Assembly (NCBI RefSeq): GCF_009742725.1 | Contig: NZ_WPHG01000010.1 | Span: 1-55,892 of the forward strand | Direction of reading: 5' to 3' | DNA from: Nitratireductor arenosus | GTDB taxonomy: Bacteria; Pseudomonadota; Alphaproteobacteria; Rhizobiales; Rhizobiaceae | DNA length: 55,892 bases | Shown here: positions 39,976 through 46,338 of the stretch, piece after piece | Numbering within the stretch: the stretch's first letter is position 1 | Layout: every line of letters begins with the position of its first letter | Program-made: the position numbers and the translations under genes | The notes under the pieces: model-generated | Told to the model about the DNA's origin: nothing | The model's input: the letters and a program-made list of their open reading frames with translations, nothing else | Databases searched by the model: none

Positions 39976-39992
39976 ATCCGACCTCCCCATTC

Positions 39993-40089
39993 GCGCACTG
40001 GTGCGCACAACGCCAAGCCATTCGCGGGTTGCGTGCAGCCAATAACGGTTTGATAACCAAGGTCAGAAACCTTTGACTGGACAGTCAAA
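39993..40089. promoter_or_regulatory. operator-like palindromes in a divergent promoter region
   Basis: Three inverted repeats lie in the gap between divergent genes: GCGCACTGGTGCGC (39993-40006), AAGGTCAGAAACCTT (40059-40073) and TTTGACTGGACAGTCAAA (40072-40089, perfect 8-bp arms). A further half-site TTTGACT follows at 40091. They differ from the TAGTG-type operators at 40.9 and 41.8 kb, so a second regulator is implied. Confidence 0.65.
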
Positions 40090-40154
40090 ATTTGACTTGA
40101 ATGCAAACTACCCCGGCGCGACCCTCCACTGGTCATACCAATGGGAGGCTTGCT

Positions 40155-40418
40155 TTGTTTTACGACTTTCAGAACATCACAGAGCCGATATACGTACCGG
40201 ACGTGTATATTTCCGACCTGCTTTGCATCGAGGATGCGGGCGACGGAGATTTGAGATTTGTCTTCATCACGCGCCAACGGTCCATCTATGGGGGCGACGA
40301 GCATGTTGTTGTTGCGAGGCTCGTTGCGCCAGCAACCACCGTGCATCGGTCGATCCAGAAGACTATGAAGCACATGAATTTCCGCTGTTGCGGGGCCGTG
40401 AGGGCGCTTGCGAACTAG
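40155..40418 (+). CDS. hypothetical protein, lone plus-strand gene in the leftward block
   Basis: 87 residues from a TTG at 40155 with GGGAGG 6 nt upstream (the ATG at 40101 has no ribosome site). A mixed alpha/beta sequence (FYDFQNITEPIYVPDVYISD, then FVFITRQRS and VVARLVAPATTVHRSIQK). It converges on the HTH gene at 40415 with a 4-bp overlap, and would be antisense to the leftward early transcript. Function unknown. Confidence 0.6.
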   Translation: MFYDFQNITEPIYVPDVYISDLLCIEDAGDGDLRFVFITRQRSIYGGDEHVVVARLVAPATTVHRSIQKTMKHMNFRCCGAVRALAN

Positions 40419-40735
40419 AGGCATGGAATCCCCCACTCATTGAGAAGGTCGCGGCAGTCGTCCTTGGAAAGGCGTTCCGCCGCGTACCAATCATCCTGAT
40501 CAATGGGCTTGCCGTAGCCGGCACCCTCGCCGGTGTGGCGGTGGTCTATGGGGGCGCGGCCCGCTGCAAAGCGATGATCAAGCCCCATACCCCAAGGTCC
40601 GCGACCATCCGCGCGGTCGCAAGCGCGGCGTACTTGCGCCACACTAGCCCCATAGCGTTTGGCAATAGCCACCTTCGTCATGCCGGAAGCCCACAGAGCG
40701 CGTACATGATCGTCGGGAGGAAGCTTGCGCGTCAC
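40415..40735 (-). CDS. HTH protein next to Cro
   Basis: 106 residues. A helix-turn-helix near the start (VRALWASGMTKVAIAKRYGASVAQVRRAC), then an HDHR-type polar middle and a C-terminal helix (KDDCRDLLNEWGIPCL). Coupled by ATGA to the Cro-like gene, so it is the second gene of the leftward early transcript; perhaps a CII-like activator or a replication factor. Confidence 0.65.
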   Translation of the reverse strand: MTRKLPPDDHVRALWASGMTKVAIAKRYGASVAQVRRACDRADGRGPWGMGLDHRFAAGRAPIDHRHTGEGAGYGKPIDQDDWYAAERLSKDDCRDLLNEWGIPCL

Positions 40736-40932
40736 TGGACCGTCTCCATGCCCTCGTACAGATCAGGGCGAAGGATCGACGGCGGAATATCCGTCAGGTC
40801 AGCAACCCGGCGAACGCGCCCCGCCGGCACCTCGTCCCACTGCAAAATCGCGCTAGGAGTGATCCCAAGGCTGGAAGCCAGCGCTGTGAGCCGGCCGCGT
40901 TCCGCCCTGATCCATTCGAGAAGCTGTTCCAT
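40732..40932 (-). CDS. Cro/YdaS-like repressor
   Basis: 66 residues with the compact HTH of YdaS/Cro proteins: ERGRLTALASSLGITPSAILQWDEVPAGRVRRVADLT region, helix-turn-helix at about residues 14-34, then PPSILRPDLYEGM. It is transcribed divergently from the XRE repressor gene, from a promoter carrying TAGCGCTA/TAGTGTCACTA palindromes. It would repress the lysogeny promoter during lytic growth. Confidence 0.8.
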   Translation of the reverse strand: MEQLLEWIRAERGRLTALASSLGITPSAILQWDEVPAGRVRRVADLTDIPPSILRPDLYEGMETVQ

Positions 40933-40940
40933 GCGCCTAT

Positions 40941-40987
40941 GTAGCGCTACTATAGTCGTCCCGTCAAGAAAAAATTTAGTGTCACTA
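40941..40987. promoter_or_regulatory. leftward early promoter and operators OL-type
   Basis: On the minus strand TTGACG and CTACAT are spaced by 17 nt, pointing at the Cro-like gene. The palindrome GTAGCGCTAC (40941-40950) covers the -10 and TAGTGTCACTA (40977-40987) lies upstream, toward the divergent XRE gene. The same half-sites recur at 41834-41880, indicating one repressor acting at both places. Confidence 0.75.
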
Positions 40988-41024
40988 TGTGGCGCTGGTT
41001 TGTGCGCTGCGGCAGACTGTGGAG

Positions 41025-41360
41025 ATGGCTAAACGTGTCCAGCCCCGATTCAAGAACGGCCCGCGCCGGCATTTCGTCCGGCAATGGCGGGAATACCGGA
41101 ACTTGACCCAAGACCAGCTCGCCGAGCGGGTCGGCGTCACGCCGGGCACGATTTCCCAGCTCGAAACGGGTCGGATCAATTATCGGCAACCGCTCCTGGA
41201 GGCTCTTGCCGACGCGCTGCAATGCAGGCCCGGCGACATTTTGAACGTCGACCCGACCCAAGATGACGCGATCTGGTCGCTTTGGGAAACCCTGGAACCG
41301 GCCCAGCGCCGGCAGGCTTTTCAAATCATCGAGACGTTCAAAAAAACCGGTTCGGACTAG
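41025..41360 (+). CDS. XRE-family phage repressor (CI-like, no peptidase domain)
   Basis: 111 residues from ATG 41025. Classic XRE helix-turn-helix (NLTQDQLAERVGVTPGTISQLETG) at about residues 25-50, then a short helical C-terminal part. There is no S24/LexA-type cleavage domain, so induction is not by RecA-stimulated self-cleavage. It lies opposite the Cro-like gene and is the best candidate to bind the repeated TAGYG operators. Confidence 0.8.
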   Translation: MAKRVQPRFKNGPRRHFVRQWREYRNLTQDQLAERVGVTPGTISQLETGRINYRQPLLEALADALQCRPGDILNVDPTQDDAIWSLWETLEPAQRRQAFQIIETFKKTGSD

Positions 41361-41394
41361 AGATACAATACTCCACCCTCAGAGCCCTACATCT

Positions 41395-41475
41395 AAGGGT
41401 ACTAACCCTTTAGTTATTCAGCTTTATATATTCCCCCGCATTTTTTGCCGGGGTGGTACCGCATTTTTTGCGGGG
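41395..41475. terminator. terminator region with twin CGCATTTTTTGC repeats
   Basis: A small hairpin (AAGGGT/ACCCTT, 41395-41410) is followed by a T-rich stretch. Then CCCCCGC (41433-41439) pairs with GCGGGGG (41470-41476), with two identical CCGCATTTTTTGC copies (41436-41448 and 41459-41471) 23 nt apart. It lies between the repressor and the convergent winged-helix gene and can end transcripts from both sides. Confidence 0.6.
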
Positions 41476-41476
41476 G

Positions 41477-41809
41477 TTATTCGAACGGAAACCTGAGAAA
41501 ATAGGTACTCGGCCGTCCCGGACGCCGGACCACGACGAGAAGCCCTTGCTTTTCCAGTTCGCCAATCCCGTCTGACACCGTTCTGGTGCTGACCGCGCGA
41601 CGGCCCTCGCTCGCCCCAATCCGCCTTGCGATCTCCGGCACTGAAAACCAGCAACATTTGTCCCTGCCGTTCATCCGGCGCGCGAGAAAATAGCCGACAC
41701 GAAACGCCGCATGGCCGATTCCGTCGCGCTCCGAAACGAAATCAAGCCACTTCTGGCGCCTGTCGTAGAAGGCCGGCACCGCGTCATCGATAGCGTCACT
41801 CTTTTGCAT
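41477..41809 (-). CDS. winged-helix DNA-binding protein
   Basis: 110 residues. A basic, helical N-terminus (RRQKWLDFVSERDGIGHAAFRVGYFLARR) leads to a winged HTH (SVPEIARRIGASEGRRAVSTRTVSDGIGELEKQGLL and then PSTYFLRFPF wing). The layout recalls MarR/RepA-N or phage replisome-organiser type domains. It is divergent from the rightward early promoter and probably regulates it or helps initiation. Confidence 0.6.
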   Translation of the reverse strand: MQKSDAIDDAVPAFYDRRQKWLDFVSERDGIGHAAFRVGYFLARRMNGRDKCCWFSVPEIARRIGASEGRRAVSTRTVSDGIGELEKQGLLVVVRRPGRPSTYFLRFPFE

Positions 41810-41833
41810 GACGGGGCGTTTAGCACATTGTCT

Positions 41834-41884
41834 GTAGTGGCGCTACATTTTTCGTTTGACGCAAGCCTGTAGTGTCACTATAGT
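41834..41884 (+). promoter_or_regulatory. rightward early promoter with two operators
   Basis: TTGACG at 41856-41861, 17-nt spacer, TATAGT at 41879-41884: a near-consensus sigma70 promoter. TAGTGTCACTA (41870-41880) overlaps the spacer and -10, and GTAGTGGCGCTAC (41834-41846) lies just upstream. It serves the operon beginning at 41917. Confidence 0.85.
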
Positions 41885-41916
41885 CGCCTCATCGAACACG
41901 AACAGAGGACGAGACG

Positions 41917-42327
41917 ATGGGGACGCGAGCAATCATTCATGTGAAGAACGGCGACAAGGACAGCGACACGCTTGTGACGGTCTATCGCCAGTTTGACGGA
42001 TACCCGACCGGGCTTGGCGATGACATCAAAAGCATCCTTGGCGGTAAGGCCATCGTGAACGGATACAACGACCCAAGCAATGTGGTGAATGGCATGAAGT
42101 GCGCCGCTGCGATGCTAATCGCGGGTCTCAAGGATGGGTGTGGCAACGTTTACATCTATCCAGCCGGCACAAGCGATGTGTGGGAGGAATACACCTACAC
42201 GATTTACGCGCTGGGCGACCGTCTGCACCTCGTCTGCGACGCAACCTATGGCGACGGCAGTGAGGTCTACTCTGGGTGGCTCGACGATTTTGACGGCGCT
42301 GCTGTTGAGCAATCGGAAGCCGCCTAA
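41917..42327 (+). CDS. conserved hypothetical protein, first gene of rightward operon
   Basis: 136 residues. Begins MGTRAIIHVKNGDKDSDTLV and contains VYRQFDGYPTGLGDDIKSIL and TYTIYALGDRLHLVCDA. I recognise this as a small conserved family found in phages and bacteria with the signature YRQ-D-GYPTGLG, with no known function. First gene after the strong early promoter. Confidence 0.7.
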   Translation: MGTRAIIHVKNGDKDSDTLVTVYRQFDGYPTGLGDDIKSILGGKAIVNGYNDPSNVVNGMKCAAAMLIAGLKDGCGNVYIYPAGTSDVWEEYTYTIYALGDRLHLVCDATYGDGSEVYSGWLDDFDGAAVEQSEAA

Positions 42328-42402
42328 CCCTTTCAACACACAACCCCAACAGCCACGAAGAAGCGCACAGCGCCGATCTGGCAAACGTGATGGAGAACGG
42401 AA

Positions 42403-43347
42403 ATGGCCAAGACGAAAAAGAAATTCGCCACCGAGCCGAAATCGGCCGTCACGGCCTACAAGGGTTTCAACAAAGACCTGACCTGTCGCGGGTTTCAGTA
42501 CGAAGTCGGCAAGACCTATGACAACGGCGGCAAAACCGTCGTTCGGTGCGGCGAAGGCGGGTTCCATTGGGTGGAAATGCCGCTTGATGCATTCAATTAC
42601 TACGCGCCCGGAACAAGCCGCTTCGCAGAAGTCACGCCGGCTGGCGATATCGCATGCGAAGACGATTCGGACACCAAGGGCGCGTCCGGCGTCCTGACGA
42701 TCAAGGTCGAAATTTCGATTGGAGAACTGACGCGCCGTGCCGTTGCGTGGGTCGCCGAGAAGGCAAAGTCGCAGGGTAACGGTCAGTTTGCGGCGGGCAC
42801 TCGCGGCCATGCCTCGGCGGCGGGCTATCGCGGCCATGCCTCGGCGGCGGGCACTGGCGGCCATGCCTCGGCGGCGGGCACTGGCGGCCATGCCTCGGCG
42901 GCGGGCGATTACGGCCATGCCTCGGCGGCGGGCACTCGCGGCCATGCCTCGGCGGCGGGCTATCGCGGCCATGCCTCGGCGGCGGGCACTGGCGGCCATG
43001 CCTCGGCGGCGGGCGATTACGGCCATGCCTCGGCGGCGGGCACTCGCGGCCATGCCTCGGCGGCGGGCACTGGCGGCCATGCCTCGGCGGCGGGCACTGG
43101 CGGCCATGCCTCGGCGGCGGGCGATTACGGCCATGCCTCGGCGGCGGGAAAAAACTCCATCGCCCACGCCGCTGGAGTAGCTAGCACAGCGACGGCCCGT
43201 GAAGGCGGTGCGATCAGCCTCGCCGCGTATGACGATGATTACAATCTGGTCGCCGTCCGCTCGTCGCTCGTCGGCCAGAACGGCGTCGAGGCCGGGAAGA
43301 CGTATCGCCTGACCGTTGGTGGCGAGTTCGAGGAAGTTGCGGCCTAA
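42403..43347 (+). CDS. DUF7666-like protein with 13 nonapeptide repeats
   Basis: 314 residues. The N-terminal part (AYKGFNKDLTCRGFQYEVGK, then GGFHWVEMPLDAFNYYAPG) is a DUF7666-type domain. Residues about 132-248 are 13 perfect-phase repeats of G-x-x-GHASAA where x-x is TR, YR, TG or DY. The repeat probably folds as a beta-solenoid. The C-terminal part (YRLTVGGEFEEV) is soluble. Unknown function; the array invites copy-number change. Confidence 0.75.
   Translation: MAKTKKKFATEPKSAVTAYKGFNKDLTCRGFQYEVGKTYDNGGKTVVRCGEGGFHWVEMPLDAFNYYAPGTSRFAEVTPAGDIACEDDSDTKGASGVLTIKVEISIGELTRRAVAWVAEKAKSQGNGQFAAGTRGHASAAGYRGHASAAGTGGHASAAGTGGHASAAGDYGHASAAGTRGHASAAGYRGHASAAGTGGHASAAGDYGHASAAGTRGHASAAGTGGHASAAGTGGHASAAGDYGHASAAGKNSIAHAAGVASTATAREGGAISLAAYDDDYNLVAVRSSLVGQNGVEAGKTYRLTVGGEFEEVAA
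42796..43146 (+). repeat. 13 x 27-bp tandem coding repeat
   Basis: Thirteen contiguous copies of a 27-bp unit (GGC xxx xxx GGC CAT GCC TCG GCG GCG). Only the two variable codons differ, in the order TR, YR, TG, TG, DY, TR, YR, TG, DY, TR, TG, TG, DY. The nearly identical DNA indicates recent expansion or ongoing homogenisation. The composition leaves an opposite frame open too. Confidence 0.97.
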
Positions 43348-43397
43348 CCGCTGCACACGCAACCAAATGCGCCGATCTGGCAAGGATGGAGAAGACA

Positions 43398-43751
43398 ATG
43401 GCTCTGATAGCCAAGCGCATTGGATGGGAAGACCACCCCGAAGCCCGCCGGCGTGAATACGTCATACGGCTGGTTGCTGATGATCCTTCGGATATCGCGG
43501 GCATCACCGCAGGCGACGTTTGGAACAGCGTGCCGCTTTCGCTGATGAGAGCGGATGAGTCCAGAGTCCACGCCAAAACCGCCACCATGGATGCCCTTGT
43601 GCAGGCTTTGATTGTGATCCGCAACCGCGCGGAAGAAACCGAAGCGCCCGTTGATGCCAGCGAAGATATTGATGATTTCCGGCGCGATCTTCGACACATC
43701 GAAGCGATCGCTAAGGCTGCCCTCGCGCTGGTACGAAACGAGAGGAAATAA
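43398..43751 (+). CDS. hypothetical protein
   Basis: 117 residues from ATG 43398, with GGAGAAGACA upstream in a leader duplicated from that of the 42403 gene. A mixed N-terminus (MALIAKRIGWEDHPEARRRE) and long C-terminal helix (DIDDFRRDLRHIEAIAKAALAL). Unknown. Confidence 0.6.
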   Translation: MALIAKRIGWEDHPEARRREYVIRLVADDPSDIAGITAGDVWNSVPLSLMRADESRVHAKTATMDALVQALIVIRNRAEETEAPVDASEDIDDFRRDLRHIEAIAKAALALVRNERK

Positions 43752-43753
43752 CG

Positions 43754-44080
43754 ATGGCCCGCAACGAGTTCACCACCGCGATGGACACCGCCATTGACGC
43801 CCTCAGAGCGGAACAGGCGAACCTCTATCCCGTGCGTATGGCATTCCTCGAAGCGCAGGCCGAAAGCGCTCATGCGTATTGCGATAGCGTGGAACGGATC
43901 GTTGCGATTGTCGCCCGTCTCCTGACCGAAACAACCACATTCGCCGCCGCTTTGGGCGACCGTGAAATATCGAAAGACGAAACGCTTCTGATCAAGGAAG
44001 CGCTGGAAGAAATCATCGTTGCCGACATTCTTTCCGATGCGAGGGAATGGGCTGATGAAGCCGTGATGGAGGTAGCGTGA
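43754..44080 (+). CDS. helical hypothetical protein
   Basis: 108 residues, almost entirely helical (MARNEFTTAMDTAIDALRAE, ERIVAIVARLLTETTTFAAAL). The stop overlaps the GTG/ATG of the next gene in a GGAGGTAGCGTGATG junction. Unknown function. Confidence 0.6.
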   Translation: MARNEFTTAMDTAIDALRAEQANLYPVRMAFLEAQAESAHAYCDSVERIVAIVARLLTETTTFAAALGDREISKDETLLIKEALEEIIVADILSDAREWADEAVMEVA

Positions 44081-44670
44081 TGCCTATCGGATTGATCTAT
44101 GATGAAGTGAAGGCGCTCGATCCTTGCAAAGATGACTTCCACCGCGTGGTCAAGCTGCTTGGGGGCAAAGATGGCTGGAACGGCCACAAGATCGACGCCG
44201 CAGCGGCGCGTGAAGCAGGATGCACATTCGATGACATCGTTTGGGTTGCCTCGGCTTTGGCGTGCGAGGACACAAATGTTGAGCGCCGCTTGCGTCTCTG
44301 GAAGGCTGATTGCGCGGGGCATGTCCTGCACCTCTACGAGAGGACCGGAAAATCCGAAGCGCCTCGGAACGCGATTATCGCAGCGCGCCAGTTTGCGCGC
44401 GGGGAGATCGGCGAGGACGAACTGACCTCCGCATGTGCTGCCGCTGGGGCCACCGCATGGGAAGCCGCGTGTGGTGTTGCATGTGGTGCCGCATGGGCCG
44501 CTGCATGGACGGCATGGGGATCCGCACAGAACGCCGCAGGGTACGCGCAGAACGCCGCAGGGTCGGCATGTGACGCCGAACAAAACTGGCAGTTCGACCG
44601 CCTCATAGCATGGCTTTCCGATGATGAACCGGAAGACTGGCCGTTGCCGGAACTGCAATCAAGGAGGTAG
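44080..44670 (+). CDS. DUF-type protein with Ala/Trp-rich repeat
   Basis: 196 residues from ATG 44080. The N-terminal half has a conserved block (DDIVWVASALA, NVERRLRLWKADCAGHVLHLYER, EAPRNAIIAARQFARGEI); the C-terminal half is Ala/Cys/Trp-rich (AAWAAAWTAWGSAQNAAGYA) before DRLIAWLSDDE. I know this as a common phage and bacterial protein family, sometimes called putative immunity protein, of unknown function. Confidence 0.7.
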   Translation: MPIGLIYDEVKALDPCKDDFHRVVKLLGGKDGWNGHKIDAAAAREAGCTFDDIVWVASALACEDTNVERRLRLWKADCAGHVLHLYERTGKSEAPRNAIIAARQFARGEIGEDELTSACAAAGATAWEAACGVACGAAWAAAWTAWGSAQNAAGYAQNAAGSACDAEQNWQFDRLIAWLSDDEPEDWPLPELQSRR

Positions 44671-44674
44671 CGTG

Positions 44675-44875
44675 ATGCGCAAGATAGTCACGAGCAATCC
44701 CTACCCGCCGATCCCGACCCGCGCCTTTGACTGGTGCGCACACTACGACGGCGAGGAAGAAGCCGGGAATTATGGATGGGGCCGCACTGAAGCGGAGGCC
44801 ATCCAGGACTTCATCGACAATTGCAAGGATGACCACGACGACCGTCTTGGCATCGGCCCTTCGGAGGTAGCGTGA
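44675..44875 (+). CDS. 66-residue conserved protein
   Basis: MRKIVTSNPYPPIPTRAFDW, then HYDGEEEAGNYGWGRTEAEA and an acidic helix. The FDW-AHYDGxEE-GxYGWGxTEAEAI pattern belongs to a small family found in rhizobial phages. The start follows GGAGGTAGCGTG. Unknown function. Confidence 0.7.
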   Translation: MRKIVTSNPYPPIPTRAFDWCAHYDGEEEAGNYGWGRTEAEAIQDFIDNCKDDHDDRLGIGPSEVA

Positions 44876-45180
44876 TGGATAAGAAAGCGCATACGCCTGG
44901 ACCGTGGGTGTTTGACCCGAGCTGGGATATTCTGGGCAACACGAACGACGGCAACGGTCTTGTTTGCCAGATCACGCACGACCGCGTGGATCGCGAGGAA
45001 GCGGAAGCCAACGCGTACCTCGTCAAAGCCGCGCCCGATCTTCTGAAGGCGTTGGAGATAGCGCGCAGCGCCATCAATTGCGTAAGGCGTCCTACGACCG
45101 ACCCCGCAGACGAGCGCCTTTTCCAAGGCACGTTGCGCCGCATCGAAGCCGCCATCTCCAAAGCCACCGGGGGCGAATAA
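44875..45180 (+). CDS. KATGGE-module protein 1
   Basis: 101 residues (MDKKAHTPGPWVFDPSWDIL). Short N-terminal HTPGPW motif, central AYLVKAAPDLLKALE helix, C-terminal IEAAISKATGGE. It shares both ends with its downstream neighbour, indicating tandem duplication and divergence. Start overlaps the upstream stop (TGATG); its own stop is TAATG. Confidence 0.75.
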   Translation: MDKKAHTPGPWVFDPSWDILGNTNDGNGLVCQITHDRVDREEAEANAYLVKAAPDLLKALEIARSAINCVRRPTTDPADERLFQGTLRRIEAAISKATGGE

Positions 45181-45515
45181 TGGATAAGCAAGCGCATACG
45201 CATACGCACGCGCCGGGTCCATGGGAATACAACGACCCTAAGAAGTACACTCAGGGGCATGGCAAGTTTTCGGAGACGGCTGTTTATGCGCCAGGCGCCC
45301 TGTTCTATTGGCGAATGGCCGAAGTCCAGGGGCCAGATGAAGCGACCGAAATCGCCACTGCCCGCCTCATAGCCGCCGCGCCCGATCTTCTGGAAGCGCT
45401 TGATTGGGCTATCGCGGAAATCGAAGGCCGCACCCGATACGACAGGGAACGGCAATTTCCCGACGCGCTGTCGAGCGCCCGCGCCGCCCTCTCCAAAGCT
45501 ACCGGAGGCGAGTGA
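45180..45515 (+). CDS. KATGGE-module protein 2
   Basis: 111 residues (MDKQAHTHTHAPGPWEYND). HAPGPW motif, LIAAAPDLLEALDW helix and a C-terminal RAALSKATGGE. Paralogue of the preceding gene; the shared HTPGPW to APDLLEAL to KATGGE pattern is widespread in phage small proteins. The last codons double as the ribosome site (GGAGGCGAG) of the next gene. Confidence 0.75.
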   Translation: MDKQAHTHTHAPGPWEYNDPKKYTQGHGKFSETAVYAPGALFYWRMAEVQGPDEATEIATARLIAAAPDLLEALDWAIAEIEGRTRYDRERQFPDALSSARAALSKATGGE

Positions 45516-45516
45516 C

Positions 45517-45648
45517 ATGGACAATTTCCTCTGGTCCCTTGCCGCCGAACCGGAGCAGCCCGAACCCATACGAAACGTCCTCGCCATGCTCGCCATCATG
45601 GCGTTGGTGATTGGATCGGGGATGGTTTTGACGGGGGTGTTTGGATGA
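45517..45648 (+). CDS. 43-residue membrane peptide
   Basis: MDNFLWSLAAEPEQPEPIRN followed by one transmembrane helix (VLAMLAIMALVIGSGMVLTG). Ribosome site GGAGGCGAG is inside the previous gene. Overlaps the next gene by ATGA. Unknown. Confidence 0.65.
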   Translation: MDNFLWSLAAEPEQPEPIRNVLAMLAIMALVIGSGMVLTGVFG

Positions 45649-45830
45649 CCAAGATAAAGGTGCTCACAACCATAACGTACGATTACGGCCCTGATTTATG
45701 GGGAAAGGAATACCGCATCCAGTTGTGGATTGGTCTGTCTTCATTCCTTTCATCACGAAACTATTCATCGGAAGCGAAGGCCCGCGACGCCGCTGCTCGA
45801 CTGGAACGTACATTGGAGGCCGCACGATGA
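45645..45830 (+). CDS. 61-residue hypothetical protein
   Basis: Beta-rich start (MTKIKVLTTITYDYGPDLWG) then a helical tail (KARDAAARLERTLEAAR). Translationally coupled at both ends by ATGA. No family recognised. Confidence 0.6.
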   Translation: MTKIKVLTTITYDYGPDLWGKEYRIQLWIGLSSFLSSRNYSSEAKARDAAARLERTLEAAR

Positions 45831-46108
45831 CCAAAGACGATTCTCATCAGCCAGAATTGGCCGCGCAATTGAAGATGGCGAAAGATGAAATAGTCCGCCT
45901 GCGCCGTATGGTGGCAGATCGAGAATATATGTGCACCGCATATCGCAACATGCTCGGACCAAAGGGTTTAGAAGTCGCAGATATGTGGGACGAAAGGGGC
46001 GTCCAGAGGATTCACTTTAGCTGGGCGCAAGGGGCCGACGCTCTTAGCGGAGAGGACCGGGCCGGCTACATCCTCGCATTCGAAAACACGCTACGCGAGG
46101 AACCTTGA
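45827..46108 (+). CDS. hypothetical protein with coiled-coil N-terminus
   Basis: 93 residues from ATG 45827. Helix at LAAQLKMAKDEIVRLRRMVA, then VADMWDERGVQRIHFSWAQG and a short helical end. Coupled to its neighbours by overlaps. Unknown. Confidence 0.6.
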   Translation: MTKDDSHQPELAAQLKMAKDEIVRLRRMVADREYMCTAYRNMLGPKGLEVADMWDERGVQRIHFSWAQGADALSGEDRAGYILAFENTLREEP

Positions 46109-46338
46109 TGACCGCCCACAACACCCGCCAGATGCAGGCTATCGGCATGTGTAAAAGCCTGCTCTCATTGAGCCAAACACAGCGCCGTCTCGCGCACGAC
46201 AATAGGCGTGAGGCGCTGGAATGGGAACGTGCCGGCGAACTGGCGAAATACCGTCAATGCCGTGCAGATTCAGACCGTCTATGGCGCGATGCAAAGTGGC
46301 ATTTGTCATGGGCGAAGGAATGGAAGGGACGGATATGA
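46108..46338 (+). CDS. 76-residue basic helical protein
   Basis: Arg/Ala/Trp-rich helical protein (SLSQTQRRLAHDNRREALEW, then RLWRDAKWHLSWAKEWKG), predicted nucleic-acid or protein binder. Overlaps the next gene by ATGA-like 4 nt. Unknown. Confidence 0.55.
   Translation: MTAHNTRQMQAIGMCKSLLSLSQTQRRLAHDNRREALEWERAGELAKYRQCRADSDRLWRDAKWHLSWAKEWKGRI

Noticed and set aside
39972-40436. Minus-strand 154-codon frame across the operator palindromes
   Set aside because: It would cover the operator region and lies antisense to the plus-strand gene at 40155, which has a clear GGGAGG start; no ribosome site is seen for the minus frame.
42796-43146. CRISPR-like array
   Set aside because: Repeats are contiguous coding units without spacers, in one reading frame.
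42737-43180. Plus-strand frame of Met/Arg/Ala repeats overlapping the repeat gene
   Set aside because: Third-frame shadow of the same 27-bp array with no start context and no domain.
42115-43398. 427-codon minus-strand frame with ARRRGMAAS repeats
   Set aside because: It is the antisense reading of the 27-bp repeat array. The plus-strand protein has a recognisable N-terminal domain and a good ribosome site, and the array length (a multiple of 3) keeps all frames open.
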